This document shows positions 1-9,410 of a stretch of DNA of 64,000 nucleotides, piece after piece. This DNA is from Aeromonas bestiarum (GTDB lineage: Bacteria; Pseudomonadota; Gammaproteobacteria; Enterobacterales; Aeromonadaceae): the NCBI RefSeq assembly GCF_000819745.1, contig NZ_CDDA01000005.1, forward strand, positions 1-64,000, written 5' to 3'. The notes beneath the pieces are model-generated. The model ran no database searches and had not been told where the DNA came from. It saw only the letters and a list, made by a program, of their open reading frames with translations. Position 1 is the stretch's first letter, and every line of letters starts with the position of its first letter. A program made the translations under genes and the position numbers.

Positions 1-68
1 TGGTCAACGTGGCCGATGGTACCCACGTTAACGTGCGGTTTATTACGCTCAAATTTTTCTTTAGACAT
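1..68 (-). CDS. tuf: Elongation factor Tu, N-terminal end only
   Basis: The reverse strand starts at an ATG at 66-68 and reads MSKEKFERNKPHVNVGTIGH, the universal N terminus of bacterial EF-Tu, ending in the start of the G1 GTP-binding region. The gene leaves the window at base 1. EF-Tu is the GTPase that carries aminoacyl-tRNA to the ribosome. It is the last visible gene of a leftward tRNA operon (tRNA-Tyr, tRNA-Gly, tRNA-like relic, tuf), the arrangement of the tufB locus in enterics, and is probably transcribed from the promoter at 531-559. The spacer between the relic and tuf is about 93 bp. Confidence 0.97.
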   Translation of the reverse strand, partial: MSKEKFERNKPHVNVGTIGHVD

Positions 69-161
69 GATCGTCCCTCTAAACTAACGCTGAGTACGCG
101 GTGGCAAGCTAACCACAGAACAGTTTATATGATGGATTTGAATCTGGTGGGGAAGAGAGGT

Positions 162-236
162 TGGTGCTGACAGCCAGGTTCGATTGCCGAACTCACCCGA
201 AGGTGTGACTCTTGGTATCGCCTGAGCCGTATCAGC
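162..236 (-). pseudogene. Anticodon-less tRNA-like relic at the tRNA-Thr position before tuf
   Basis: In enterics a tRNA-Thr lies between tRNA-Gly and tufB. Here the same place holds a 75-nt element with a tRNA-Thr-like acceptor: GCUGAUA pairs with UGUCAGC over 7 bp, followed by discriminator A and an encoded CCA. The inside is not a normal tRNA. The D-like arm is GGCUC/GAGUC. The anticodon arm is replaced by CACC-UUCG-GGUG (194-205 on the plus strand), a stable UUCG tetraloop with no anticodon. The T arm reads GUUCG-GCAAU-CGAAC instead of a TTC-loop. It cannot decode. It may survive as an RNase P/RNase Z processing signal that frees tRNA-Gly and the tuf mRNA; that role is inference. Confidence 0.8.
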
Positions 237-240
237 ATCT

Positions 241-315
<75 letters not shown>

Positions 316-353
316 ATTTCTCTAACCCAAAGAACTCAAACCGCAGAGAAATA

Positions 354-438
354 TGGTGGAGGGAGAAGGATTCGAACCTTCGAAGGCAGAGCCGTCAGAT
401 TTACAGTCTGATCCCTTTGGCCGCTCGGGAACCCCTCC
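354..438 (-). tRNA. tyrU: tRNA-Tyr (anticodon GTA)
   Basis: An 85-nt class II tRNA on the reverse strand with acceptor GGAGGGG, anticodon GTA in the loop CUGUAAA, a long variable arm, T loop GGTTCGAAT and encoded CCA. It is the first gene of the tRNA-tuf operon. E. coli also has a tRNA-Thr (thrU) upstream; nothing like that is visible between here and the promoter. Confidence 0.97.
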
Positions 439-530
439 AGTGCATAAATGCCACAACGGTAATTCTGCTTGCACCCGTTGTTTTGTCGCTTTTGCCGGGC
501 AAATAGGCGACAGACATCCAAGCGTCGCGC

Positions 531-559
531 ATTTTATTGTAAGGATTTTGGGGATGCAA
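531..559 (-). promoter_or_regulatory. Stable-RNA type promoter of the tRNA-tuf operon
   Basis: Reverse strand: -35 TTGCAT, 17-bp spacer, -10 TAAAAT, followed by the GC-rich discriminator GCGCGACG. A GC-rich discriminator is typical of stringently controlled stable-RNA promoters. It lies about 90 bp upstream of tRNA-Tyr. Confidence 0.75.
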
Positions 560-699
560 CCATTGCGCCTTGCAAAATGTGCATTATTGCCGGGAAGCAT
601 GCAAAAAAGGACTCACTCTCTCCTCGAATCCGCCGCATCTCTTGTCGCTCCCCACCCCTTGGTGTATGGTCGCCCTGCCCAAGAAACAGTGATGACACC

Positions 700-1638
700 A
701 TGACGACAGAGCATAACCCCTATCTGCAATTCACCCGCGAACAATGGGCGTTATTGCGCGATGCTGTCCCCCTGACCCTGACCGAACACGATCTGCAGAC
801 CCTGCGCGGGATCAACGAGAAGGTGTCATTGCAGGAGGTGGAAGAGATATATTTGCCCCTCTCCCGCCTGCTCAATCTCTACGTCAAGGCCAAGCAGCGC
901 CGCAGCCGGGTGCTGGAGCAGTTCCTCGGCCAGTCGCGCGGCAAGGGCACCTACATCATCAGCATCGCCGGCAGCGTGGCGGGGGGCAAGAGCACCACGG
1001 CCCGCATCATGCAGGCGCTGCTGGAGCGCTGGCCCGAACACCCGAGGGTGGAGCTGGTCACCACGGATGGCTTCCTCTATCCCAACAAGGTGCTGGAAGA
1101 GCGCGGCCTGATGCGTCGCAAGGGCTTCCCGGAATCCTACGACATCCGTCATCTGGTGGAGTTTGTCGCCAACATCCGGGCCGGCCACGAGAAGGTCGAG
1201 GCCCCCGTCTACTCCCACCTCATCTACGACATCATTCCCGATGAGAAGAAGGTGGTGGAGCAGCCTGACATATTGATCCTGGAAGGGCTCAATGTGCTGC
1301 AAAGCGGCATGGATTACCCGCAGGAACCCCATCGCGTCTTCGTGTCGGATTTTGTCGACTTCTCCATTTATGTGGATGCCGAGGCCGAGTTGCTGCGCAC
1401 CTGGTATGTCGAGCGCTTCCTCAAGTTCCGCAGCGGCGCCTTCTCGGATCCGGACTCCTACTTCCATCACTACGCCAAACTGGCGGAGAGTGAAGCCAGC
1501 AAGATTGCCAACACCATATGGCAAGATATCAACTATCTGAATCTGCAGGAAAACATCCTGCCGACCCGGGAACGGGCCAACCTGATCCTGACCAAGGGCC
1601 ACGAGCACGCCATCGAGCAGATCAAGCTGCGCAAGTGA
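700..1638 (+). CDS. coaA: Pantothenate kinase (type I)
   Basis: Phosphorylates pantothenate with ATP, the first and rate-setting step of coenzyme A synthesis, in the cytosol. The 312-residue product matches the usual length of CoaA (about 316). It has the P-loop GSVAGGKST near residues 91-99 and the family motifs TTDGFLYPN and RKGFPESYD. The reading frame is open further upstream, but the ATG at 700 gives [17 protein letters not shown], which matches the conserved family start. It is divergent from the tRNA-tuf operon and convergent with birA, sharing the hairpin at 1666-1693. In enterics the coaA-birA-murB neighbourhood beside tufB is also conserved. Confidence 0.96.
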   Translation: MTTEHNPYLQFTREQWALLRDAVPLTLTEHDLQTLRGINEKVSLQEVEEIYLPLSRLLNLYVKAKQRRSRVLEQFLGQSRGKGTYIISIAGSVAGGKSTTARIMQALLERWPEHPRVELVTTDGFLYPNKVLEERGLMRRKGFPESYDIRHLVEFVANIRAGHEKVEAPVYSHLIYDIIPDEKKVVEQPDILILEGLNVLQSGMDYPQEPHRVFVSDFVDFSIYVDAEAELLRTWYVERFLKFRSGAFSDPDSYFHHYAKLAESEASKIANTIWQDINYLNLQENILPTRERANLILTKGHEHAIEQIKLRK

Positions 1639-1665
1639 TGACCGAGGCACACAGTACCTGAACGA

Positions 1666-1693
1666 AGAGGGGGCCCGCAGGCCCCCTCTTTCA
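1666..1693 (+). terminator. Terminator between coaA and birA
   Basis: A 10-bp perfect stem (AGAGGGGGCC / GGCCCCCTCT) with loop CGCA, followed by TTTC. It is symmetrical enough to end the convergent coaA and birA transcripts. Confidence 0.8.
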
Positions 1694-1715
1694 TTGCTGT
1701 CGCAGTGACAAGGGC

Positions 1716-2681
1716 TCAGTCGCCCCGGCGCAGGGATATTTCGCCCCCCAGATAGAATCTTGTCCCTTCACCTGTCTCCAGGCGCAGGGCGCCGCGATCG
1801 TCTATGCCGCGAGCCACCCCGCGGATCTCCTGCTCCCCCATCAGGAGGCGCACCGGTCGGCCGGCGAAGTGATCGAGCCGGTTCCAGTCGTCGACAAAGC
1901 TGGCCAGGCCGCTCTGCTCGAAGGTGACCATGGCCTGTTGCAGGTACTCGATCATGCGGGCGGCCAGCAGATTGCGATCCACCAGTTCCGGTTGTATGTG
2001 GCGCAGCTCGGACCAGGCCTGATCGATCCGTTCCCCCTCCCGGGCCGGCATCGCCAGATTGAGGCCAACCCCGATCACCAGGTTGCAGCTGGCACCGGCG
2101 CTGCCGCTCATCTCCACCAGAATGCCCGCCAGCTTGCGGCCCTGATAGTAGAGATCGTTCGGCCACTTCAGCTCGACCCCCGGATAACCGAGCGACTCCA
2201 GCGCCTGCACCACGGCCACACCGACCGCCAGACTCAGGCCCATGGCCGCCGCCATGCCCTGCTCGAGCCGCCAGTACATGCTGAGGATCAGCTGGCAGCC
2301 GAAGGGAGAGACCCAGGGCTTGCCACGGCGACCGCGCCCCGCTGTCTGGCACTCGGCCAGACAGCTCTCGCCGGACTGGAGCTGGTTGACCCGCTCCAGC
2401 AGGTACTGGTTGGTGGAGTCGATCACCGGGAAGCAGTGTACCGGCGCCATGGGGGCCATCGCCTGCAACTGCACCTGATCGTACAGCGCCATGGGCACCG
2501 CCAGCCGATAGCCCTTGCCGGTCAGACTGAACAAGTCCAGCCCCAGCTCCTTGAGTGCGGCCATGTGCTTGCTCACGGCCGCACGGCTGATGCCGAGCTG
2601 CTCGCCGAGCTGTTCGCCTGAGTGGAACTGACCATCGCTGAGCAGGGTGATCAGTGTCTGTCTGGTGGGAGTCAGCGTCAT
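1716..2681 (-). CDS. birA: Biotin-protein ligase / biotin operon repressor
   Basis: A bifunctional protein: it makes biotinyl-AMP and transfers biotin to acetyl-CoA carboxylase carrier protein, and represses biotin synthesis genes. The 321-residue product has an N-terminal helix-turn-helix at about residues 21-43 (SGEQLGEQLGISRAAVSKHM) and the biotinyl-AMP loop GRGRRG at 115-120. The catalytic domain holds KWPND and the end of the protein forms the C-terminal SH3-like domain. The presence of the HTH makes it a class II BirA. It is translationally coupled to murB: its start codon overlaps the murB stop by 4 bp. Confidence 0.96.
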   Translation of the reverse strand: MTLTPTRQTLITLLSDGQFHSGEQLGEQLGISRAAVSKHMAALKELGLDLFSLTGKGYRLAVPMALYDQVQLQAMAPMAPVHCFPVIDSTNQYLLERVNQLQSGESCLAECQTAGRGRRGKPWVSPFGCQLILSMYWRLEQGMAAAMGLSLAVGVAVVQALESLGYPGVELKWPNDLYYQGRKLAGILVEMSGSAGASCNLVIGVGLNLAMPAREGERIDQAWSELRHIQPELVDRNLLAARMIEYLQQAMVTFEQSGLASFVDDWNRLDHFAGRPVRLLMGEQEIRGVARGIDDRGALRLETGEGTRFYLGGEISLRRGD

Positions 2682-3715
2682 GCCAGTACCTCATCGAGCC
2701 AAGTCTCACCGGTCAGGCCCATGAAGCGCACCTCGTGCTCCAGCACCACTCCGAATTTCTGCTCCACGCTGTCGCGCACATGGGCCGCCAGGGCGATGAG
2801 CTCCATGGCGCTGGCGCCCCCCAGGTTGACCAGCACCAGCGCCTGCTCCTGATGGACGGCGGCGCGGCCGATGGCAAAGCCCTTGAGGCCGCACTGATCT
2901 ATCAGCCAGCCAGCGGCCAGCTTGGCCTGCCCCTCCCCGGCCGGGTAGCAGGGCATGTGCGGATATTGCTGCTTGAGCGTGTCGGCCAGCGCCCTCGTCA
3001 CCACTGGGTTCTTGAAGAAGCTGCCCGCGTTGCCGAGCACGGCGGGATCCGGCAGCTTGGCACGGCGGGTGGCGCAGACGGTATCGAAGATGGCCTGCGC
3101 GGTGGGTGCATCCCCGAGCGCCGCCAACGGACCGTAAGCCAGCACCGGCGTCCAGGCCTTGGGCAGGCGCAGCCCGACGGCGGTGATAAAGTGGCTGTCC
3201 TGATATTCGTGCTTGAAGATGCTGTCGCGGTAGCCAAAGTGACAGTCGGCGGCATCGATGCGCTCCAGCTGGCCACTCTGCCAGTTGAACGCCTCGACAT
3301 AGGCACAGAAGCTGGCCAGCTCGACCCCGTAGGCGCCTATGTTCTGCACAGGCGCGGCGCCGACCGTGCCCGGGATCAGCGCCAGATTCTCCAGGCCGTA
3401 CCAGCCCTGTTGCAGGGCGTGGCACACCAGCTGATGCCACTCTTCCCCGGCCGCCACATGCAGCAGCCAGTGTTCCCCCTCATCCTGCAGCTGGATGCCC
3501 TTCAAACGGTTGAGTACAACCAGCCCGGCAAAATCATTGCAAAACAGCACATTGCTGCCGCCACCCAGCACCAGGCGAGGCAGGTCGGTCAGTTCAGGCT
3601 TGGTCACGAGTTGCTGCAGGTCGTCGACCTGCGCCACCTCAGCCAGCCAGAGGCAATGGGCATCGAGGGCGAGGGTGTTGAGCGTCAACAAGGAGGCGTG
3701 AGGGGTGAGTTTCAT
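2678..3715 (-). CDS. murB: UDP-N-acetylenolpyruvoylglucosamine reductase
   Basis: Reduces UDP-GlcNAc-enolpyruvate to UDP-MurNAc with NADPH, an early cytosolic step of peptidoglycan synthesis. The 345-residue product carries the FAD-binding GGGSNVLF at 51-58, PGTVGAAPVQNIGAYG, and the catalytic-serine segment GNAGSFFKNP near residue 230. Its length fits the type I enzymes (E. coli 342). It is the first gene of a two-gene murB-birA operon, as in E. coli. Confidence 0.96.
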   Translation of the reverse strand: MKLTPHASLLTLNTLALDAHCLWLAEVAQVDDLQQLVTKPELTDLPRLVLGGGSNVLFCNDFAGLVVLNRLKGIQLQDEGEHWLLHVAAGEEWHQLVCHALQQGWYGLENLALIPGTVGAAPVQNIGAYGVELASFCAYVEAFNWQSGQLERIDAADCHFGYRDSIFKHEYQDSHFITAVGLRLPKAWTPVLAYGPLAALGDAPTAQAIFDTVCATRRAKLPDPAVLGNAGSFFKNPVVTRALADTLKQQYPHMPCYPAGEGQAKLAAGWLIDQCGLKGFAIGRAAVHQEQALVLVNLGGASAMELIALAAHVRDSVEQKFGVVLEHEVRFMGLTGETWLDEVLA

Positions 3716-3842
3716 CTGCGTGTCCCGACAATAGCGAGCGGGCAGTCTACCTTATATTCCCGCCGGACGAAAAATCCGGCCCTCTTTTCGGACTCGGTCC
3801 GCTGGAGTAGAGTATGCGGCTCCGACTCTTGAGGAAGTACTC

Positions 3843-4496
3843 ATGAACAACCAATTTGCCGTCATCGGCCTGGGACTGTTTGGCAGCGCCCTGTGCGAAG
3901 AGCTGCAACGGCAGGATGCCGAGGTGCTGGCGATTGATATAGACGAGAGCAAGACTCGCCAGATCGCCACCCTGTGCAACCATGTCGTCGTCGCCGATGC
4001 GACCGATGAGTCCACGGTGGCCGAACTGGGGCTGGCCAATTTCGACATCGTCTTCGTCGCCATAGGTGACAACCTCGAGACCAGCATACTCACCACGCTC
4101 GTGCTGAAGGAGGCCGGGGTGAAGAAGGTGTGGGTCAAGGCGCGCGACAAGTTCCACGCCAAGATCCTGCAAAAGGTCGGCGCAGACAAGGTGATCAACC
4201 CCGAGTGGGACATGGGTCGCCGGGTCGCCCAGAGCATGCTGGACAACCGGCTGTTCGACTATCTGGAGCTGGGTCACGACATGGTGCTGACCGAGTTCGT
4301 CATAGGTCTGCCGCAAAATGGCCGCACCCTGGCCGAGTTGCACCTGCTGCAACAGACCGAGCTGCAACTGCTGGCCATCAAGCGTGGCCAGGTGCTGCAC
4401 AACGTGCTGACCGGCAAGATGGAGCTGCAACTGGGTGACATCCTGATCCTGGCTGGCAACAAGCATGCCATCGACCACTGGCTGGAAACCTTATGA
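3843..4496 (+). CDS. ktrA: KtrA-type potassium uptake regulatory subunit
   Basis: A 217-residue peripheral RCK protein with the nucleotide-binding Rossmann start FAVIGLGLFGSALCEEL (GxGxxG) and D at the end of the second strand, followed by a TrkA-C domain. KtrA gates the KtrB channel in response to ATP/ADP in the family. The length fits KtrA (about 220) and is half that of the two-RCK TrkA. It overlaps ktrB by 4 bp, so the two are translationally coupled. The start ATG at 3843 follows a GAGGAAGTACTC ribosome site. Confidence 0.93.
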   Translation: MNNQFAVIGLGLFGSALCEELQRQDAEVLAIDIDESKTRQIATLCNHVVVADATDESTVAELGLANFDIVFVAIGDNLETSILTTLVLKEAGVKKVWVKARDKFHAKILQKVGADKVINPEWDMGRRVAQSMLDNRLFDYLELGHDMVLTEFVIGLPQNGRTLAELHLLQQTELQLLAIKRGQVLHNVLTGKMELQLGDILILAGNKHAIDHWLETL

Positions 4497-5848
4497 CACG
4501 CTGGCGTAGCAGCTACGCCTTCGCCCTGCACCGGGATGATGAGTCCCGCTGGAGCGAAGCCAAGCTGATCCTGGGCAGTTTCCTGATCATACTGCTGGTC
4601 GGCACCCTGTTCCTGGTGCAGCCCTCCAGCCACAACGGCGAGGTCACCTTCGTCAACGCCCTGTTCACCGCCACCTCGGCCATCAGCGTGACCGGCCTCG
4701 GGGTGGTGGATACCGGCACAGTATTCACCCTGCAGGGGCAGATCTTCCTGATCATGCTGATGGAGATTGGCGGCCTGGGCCAGATGACGATGACGCTGCT
4801 GCTGATCGCCATGTTCAGCAAGCGGGTCGGTCTGCGCCAGCAGGTACTGGCCAAGGAGGCGCTGGGCCAGGAGGGCTCGGTCAACATCATTCAGCTGGTG
4901 AAGCGCATAGTGCTGTTCGCCTTTATCGCCCAGCTGATCGGCACCGGCCTGATGGCAATACGCTGGGTACCCGAGATGGGCTGGGAGCGCGGCCTCTATG
5001 TCAGCTTCTTCCACGCGGTATCGGCTTTCAACAACGCCGGTTTCTCGCTGTTTGCCAACAATCTCATGGACTACAGAGACGACCCCGTCATCATACTGAC
5101 CATAGCCGCACTGATCATCCTGGGGGGGATTGGCTTCACCGTCATCGTCGATCTGGTACGCAACCGCCGCTGGCGCAAGCTGAAGCTGCACAGCAAGCTG
5201 ATGCTGATCATGACGCCAGCCCTGCTGCTGCTGGGCACCCTGATGTTCTGGCTGCTGGAGCACAACAACCCGGGCACCCTCGGCAAGGCCTCCTTCGGGG
5301 GCCAGTGGCTGGCGGCCTTCTTCCAGTCCACCAGTGCGCGGACTGCGGGTTTCAACTCCATCGACATAGGTCAGATGGTACCCGCCTCCCTGCTGTTCAT
5401 GATGATGCTGATGTTTATCGGTGCCGGTGCCACCTCTACCGGTGGTGGCATCAAGGTGACCACCTTTGCGGTGGTGCTGCTGGCCACCAAGGCATTCCTG
5501 ACCAAGCGGCCTCATGTCACCGCCTTCGGCCGGGCCCTGTCACCCCAGATAGTGACCCGATCGCTCGCCATCATCATAGTCAGCACCATGGTGCTGATGC
5601 TGGCCATGTTCCTGCTGATGATCATCGAGCAACAGACCTTCGACAAGATCATGTTCGAGACCATATCGGCGTTTGCCACCGTGGGCCTCTCCACCGGCAT
5701 CACGGCGAGTCTGAGTGATCCGGGCAAGCTCATTCTGGTGCTGGTAATGATCTGCGGCCGTCTCGGCCCGCTGACCCTGGCCTTCATGCTGGCGCGCCCG
5801 AGCGAGACCCGCATCAAGTACCCGGAAGAGGGTGTCTATACGGGCTGA
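4493..5848 (+). CDS. ktrB: KtrB-type potassium uptake membrane subunit
   Basis: A 451-residue integral membrane protein of the TrkH/KtrB superfamily with four M1-P-M2-like repeats. Pore-loop segments of the type TSAISVTGLGV, FHAVSAFNNAGFSL, STSARTAGFNS and ISAFATVGLSTG are visible, each with the conserved glycine of the selectivity filter. The family performs potassium uptake, sodium-dependent in the Vibrio protein. The ktrA overlap supports a KtrAB complex. A terminator follows at 5867. Confidence 0.93.
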   Translation: MTRWRSSYAFALHRDDESRWSEAKLILGSFLIILLVGTLFLVQPSSHNGEVTFVNALFTATSAISVTGLGVVDTGTVFTLQGQIFLIMLMEIGGLGQMTMTLLLIAMFSKRVGLRQQVLAKEALGQEGSVNIIQLVKRIVLFAFIAQLIGTGLMAIRWVPEMGWERGLYVSFFHAVSAFNNAGFSLFANNLMDYRDDPVIILTIAALIILGGIGFTVIVDLVRNRRWRKLKLHSKLMLIMTPALLLLGTLMFWLLEHNNPGTLGKASFGGQWLAAFFQSTSARTAGFNSIDIGQMVPASLLFMMMLMFIGAGATSTGGGIKVTTFAVVLLATKAFLTKRPHVTAFGRALSPQIVTRSLAIIIVSTMVLMLAMFLLMIIEQQTFDKIMFETISAFATVGLSTGITASLSDPGKLILVLVMICGRLGPLTLAFMLARPSETRIKYPEEGVYTG

Positions 5849-5866
5849 GCCCGCATCCATAAGAAC

Positions 5867-5892
5867 AAGGGGCCATCATGGCCCCTTCTCTT
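5867..5892 (+). terminator. Terminator after ktrB
   Basis: Perfect 8-bp stem AAGGGGCC/GGCCCCTT around ATCAT, followed by CTCTTTCT. It probably serves ktrAB and, on the other strand, topB. Confidence 0.75.
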
Positions 5893-5920
5893 TCTCGGCA
5901 TTAACGCCCGGTTCAACGGC

Positions 5921-7891
5921 TCAGGCCACCTTGGCCTTGAGCGGTCGCTTGCCCGCACTCTTGCGAGCCGTGCCAGCCGTCCCCGCGCTGCTCTTGCGGC
6001 GGGTGAAGCGCTGCTTGCTGGCCCCAGGCGCTGCCTTGGGCAGGGCACTGAAGCTGGCGCCAGAATCCTGTCTGGCCCCCTCGATCAAGCCGTTCAACTG
6101 CTCCGTCAGCGGCCCCATGAATTGCTGGTAGCTGGCGTGCCGTTCGGCGATCTGGCCCAGACTCTGCTCCCACAGGGCCGTCATGTCCGGTGTGGTGGCG
6201 GTGGCAGGCAACGCCAGGATCAGCGCCCGTCCGGTGGGGGTGCCCTTGATGCTCTTGCCCTGGCGTACCAGAAAACGGCGCTTGAACAGCAGATCTATGA
6301 TGCCGGCCCGGGTCGCCTCTGTGCCAAGGCCGTCGGTCTCGCGCAGTGTCTTGCGGATCTCGGGATCCTGCACGTAGCGGGCTATGCCGGTCATGGCGGC
6401 CAGCAGGGTGGCATCGGTGAACGACTTGGGCGCCTGGGTCATCTTCTCCAGCAGCTCGCCCCGCTCGCACAGCAGCTGCTCCCCCTCTTTCAGGGCCGGC
6501 AGGGTACCGGCTTTCTCTTCGTCGTCATCTTCTTCCACCCCCAGCAGCGCCTTCCAGCCCGCCTTGAGGATCCGCCGCGCCTTGGCCTGGAACAGGCCGC
6601 CCGCGATGCGCAGCAGCACCTTGCTGTCGTTGTACTCGAACGGGGGATAGAACTGCAGCAGATATTGGCGCGCCACCAGACCGTATATTTTGGCCTCATC
6701 GCCGCTGAGGCTGGCCTCGTTGCCGCGCTTCTCGGTGGGGATGATGGCGTGGTGGGCATCCACCTTGCTGTCGTTCCACGCCTTGCTGCGGATCTTGCCA
6801 TCCGCCTCGCTCACCGCCCTGGCCAGCGCCGGCGCGGTCACGGCTATGGCATCCCGCACCTGGGCGGCCCGGTTGAAGTGATCGCTCGGCAGGTGGCGAC
6901 TGTCGGATCTCGGGTAGGTGATGAGCTTGTGGCGCTCGTAGAGCCCCTGACACACATCCAGCACCCGCTTGGCATCCATGCCAAACCGCTTGGCGGCATC
7001 GATCTGCAGGCTGGAGAGGTTGTAGGGCAGCGGCGCCGCCTGCTTGCGGGCCTGCTCCTCGACCTCTTCCACCGAGGCTGGTTGGCCATTGATGCGACTG
7101 ACCACCTTCTCGGCCAGAGCCCGGTTGAGCACCCGCCCCTCCTCATCCTGCCAGGGCAGGCAGGCCTCGGAAGGCAGCCACTTGGCGCTGAAGCGCTCGT
7201 TGCTTTGGGTCACCACATGGGCCAGCACCTCGTAGAAGGGCTTGGGCACGAAGGCCTCTATCTCCAGATCCCGCCGCACCACCAGCCCCAGCAGCGGGGT
7301 CTGCACCCGGCCGACCGACAGCAGCTCGCTGCAACCGCCCTTGCGGCCGAGCAGGGTGTAGGCCCGGGTCATGTTGATGCCATAGAGCCAGTCAGCACGA
7401 CTGCGGGCCAGCGCCGACACCGCCAGCGGCACGAACTCCTTGTTGTCCCTGAGCTTGTCGAGGGCACGGCGCACCGCCGGCGGGTTGAGATCGCTGATGA
7501 GACAGCGCTGCACGGGCCTGGTCTTGGGGTAACCGAGAAAATCGATCACCTCGTCCACCAGCAGTTGCCCTTCCCTGTCCGGGTCACCGGCATTCACCAC
7601 GCAGTCGGCCTGCTTGATCAGCCGCTTGATGACGGTGAGCTGGGTTTTGGTCTTGGGCTTGGCCACCAGTTGCCACTGAGCGGGGATGATGGGCAGTTGC
7701 TCCATGCGCCACTGCTTGAAGGCGGCGTCGTAGGCATCGGGCTCGGCCTGCTCCAGCAGGTGGCCGATGCACCAGGTCACCACGTCCCCCTGGGCTGTCT
7801 CGATGAAACCCTCCCCCTTCTTGTGGGGCTTGGGCAACACATCGGCAATGGCGCGGCCCAGACTGGGCTTCTCGGCGATAAAGAGTCGCAT
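5921..7891 (-). CDS. topB: DNA topoisomerase III
   Basis: Type IA topoisomerase that decatenates and relaxes DNA. The start at 7891 gives [16 protein letters not shown], as in E. coli TopB; an upstream in-frame start would add 24 unrelated residues. The 656-residue product has the Toprim glutamate in EKPS and [14 protein letters not shown]. The active-site tyrosine is in [16 protein letters not shown], and [11 protein letters not shown] follows. The C-terminal end is basic ([16 protein letters not shown]...) with no cysteine clusters, normal for TopB. It converges on ktrB. Confidence 0.95.
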   Translation of the reverse strand: MRLFIAEKPSLGRAIADVLPKPHKKGEGFIETAQGDVVTWCIGHLLEQAEPDAYDAAFKQWRMEQLPIIPAQWQLVAKPKTKTQLTVIKRLIKQADCVVNAGDPDREGQLLVDEVIDFLGYPKTRPVQRCLISDLNPPAVRRALDKLRDNKEFVPLAVSALARSRADWLYGINMTRAYTLLGRKGGCSELLSVGRVQTPLLGLVVRRDLEIEAFVPKPFYEVLAHVVTQSNERFSAKWLPSEACLPWQDEEGRVLNRALAEKVVSRINGQPASVEEVEEQARKQAAPLPYNLSSLQIDAAKRFGMDAKRVLDVCQGLYERHKLITYPRSDSRHLPSDHFNRAAQVRDAIAVTAPALARAVSEADGKIRSKAWNDSKVDAHHAIIPTEKRGNEASLSGDEAKIYGLVARQYLLQFYPPFEYNDSKVLLRIAGGLFQAKARRILKAGWKALLGVEEDDDEEKAGTLPALKEGEQLLCERGELLEKMTQAPKSFTDATLLAAMTGIARYVQDPEIRKTLRETDGLGTEATRAGIIDLLFKRRFLVRQGKSIKGTPTGRALILALPATATTPDMTALWEQSLGQIAERHASYQQFMGPLTEQLNGLIEGARQDSGASFSALPKAAPGASKQRFTRRKSSAGTAGTARKSAGKRPLKAKVA

Positions 7892-8257
7892 GGCAAACAT
7901 ACCTGAATACTGTATATGCGAACAGTATATACCGAGCCTTTTACAAAGCCCAAGCCCGGCCACCCGTGGATCCGGTGATCGCGAGCACGCTGTCGGTCAG
8001 CACCGCGACTCGGGGTCAAGGATGCAACTACCCTTGAGGATGCTCATGCGAGCCAGATGATGAAACCTGGCCCGAACGAGTGCGAACAGGATGATAAAAG
8101 CGCTGAAGTTAAATTAAATTCAATTAAATAATAAAATTCAAAATAATAAATGCATTTAAAATAACAATACGAAATAAAAATCATGATAGAGGTCAAGCCA
8201 CTACCTCTCCCTAGCTACTACTATATTGGTAATATTTGATCGTAGGAAAACGCCGCC
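7892..8257. other. Intergenic region with AT-rich torC promoter zone
   Basis: No gene is seen. 7892-8090 is ordinary GC-rich spacer holding the topB upstream region. 8100-8190 is strikingly AT-rich (long runs of A and T with almost no G or C), the lowest GC stretch of the first 25 kb. It lies directly before torC, where bent or nucleoid-protein-bound promoter DNA would be expected. A possible -10, TATATT, is at about 8222. I could not find a convincing TorR box or NarP heptamer pair. Confidence 0.5.
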
Positions 8258-9388
8258 ATGCTTGGAAAATTATTGAGAAAGACCTGGTTCTGGCTCCTGC
8301 TGCTCGGGGCCCTGCTGGGCGTCGCGGCATTGGGTGTCACAGTGACAGTGATGCATAAAACCAGTTCTACCGAGTTCTGCGTCTCCTGCCACTCCATGCA
8401 GACACCGCTGGCCGAGTATCAGGGCAGCGTCCACTTCCAGAACGTGAAGGGCATCCGGGCCGAGTGTGCAGACTGCCACATCCCCAATGAACCCAGCGCC
8501 TATCTGTGGACCAAGATCCGCGCCGTGAAGGATATCTATCACGAAGCGATCGGCACCCTGGACACCCCGGAGAAATACGAATCGCACAAGCTGCGCATGG
8601 CCCAGTCCGTCTGGGACGAGCTCAAGGCCAACGATTCTGCTACCTGCCGCAGCTGCCACAGCTACGCCGCCATGGACATTCTGGCCCAGCGCCCCAATGC
8701 CCGGGCCGAGCACCCGGTCGCCATCAAGGAAGGCCAGACCTGCATCGACTGCCACCGCGGTGTCGCCCATATCATGCCTGACATGAGCGAGCTGGCCGCC
8801 GCCGGCGCGAGCGAGCTGGCCCAGGCTGCCGCCCAGACCCCGGCCAACGTCACCACCCGTTACGCCATCGCCACGGCGCCGCTGTTCCTCGATGCCGCCG
8901 CCAAGACAGACGAAGGCACCCTGATGCCCTCCACCAGGGTGGAAGTACTGGCCAACGAGAATGGCCGCGCCCAGGTGCAGATCGAAGGCTGGCAGCAGGA
9001 CGGCGTGAGCGAAGTCTTCTACGCCGCCCCCGGCAAGCGGATCCTGAGCGTGCTGGTCGGCGATAACGCCAAGAAATCCCTGGTCACCGGCCAGAGCGAA
9101 ACCGACAGCGCCACCAACCTCACCTGGCATCAGGTCAAACTGACCGCCTGGGTGGATCAGAGCCAGCTCATCGGCGATCAGGGCAAGCTGTGGCAATACG
9201 CCTCCACCCTGATGTCCAACAACTGTACCGGCTGCCACGGCCTCACCGCGCTGGATCACTTCAATGCCAACCAGTGGATCGGCGTCATCAAGGGGATGGA
9301 ATCTCGTACCTCCCTGACCCCGGAACAGGCTCGCATGTTGACCCAATACGTCCAGAAACATGCCAGTGACATGAGCGCGGCGCACTAA
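8258..9388 (+). CDS. torC: TorC/TorY-type pentaheme c-type cytochrome
   Basis: A membrane-anchored electron carrier that passes electrons from menaquinol to the periplasmic TMAO reductase. The 376-residue product begins with a single uncleaved membrane anchor (residues 10-32). It has four CXXCH motifs in the NapC/NirT domain (CVSCH, CADCH, CRSCH, CIDCH) and a fifth, CTGCH, in a C-terminal domain, the TorC/TorY arrangement. It is followed after 22 bp by the reductase gene. No torR/S/T or torD gene is in the window, so the regulator and chaperone must be elsewhere or absent. Whether it corresponds to TorC or TorY cannot be settled by eye. Confidence 0.9.
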   Translation: MLGKLLRKTWFWLLLLGALLGVAALGVTVTVMHKTSSTEFCVSCHSMQTPLAEYQGSVHFQNVKGIRAECADCHIPNEPSAYLWTKIRAVKDIYHEAIGTLDTPEKYESHKLRMAQSVWDELKANDSATCRSCHSYAAMDILAQRPNARAEHPVAIKEGQTCIDCHRGVAHIMPDMSELAAAGASELAQAAAQTPANVTTRYAIATAPLFLDAAAKTDEGTLMPSTRVEVLANENGRAQVQIEGWQQDGVSEVFYAAPGKRILSVLVGDNAKKSLVTGQSETDSATNLTWHQVKLTAWVDQSQLIGDQGKLWQYASTLMSNNCTGCHGLTALDHFNANQWIGVIKGMESRTSLTPEQARMLTQYVQKHASDMSAAH

Positions 9389-9410
9389 GGCTGGCACAGA
9401 GGAAATCGTC

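Noticed and set aside
439..530. A further tRNA upstream of tRNA-Tyr, as thrU in E. coli
   Set aside because: No acceptor pairing, no T loop and no CCA could be found in this stretch.
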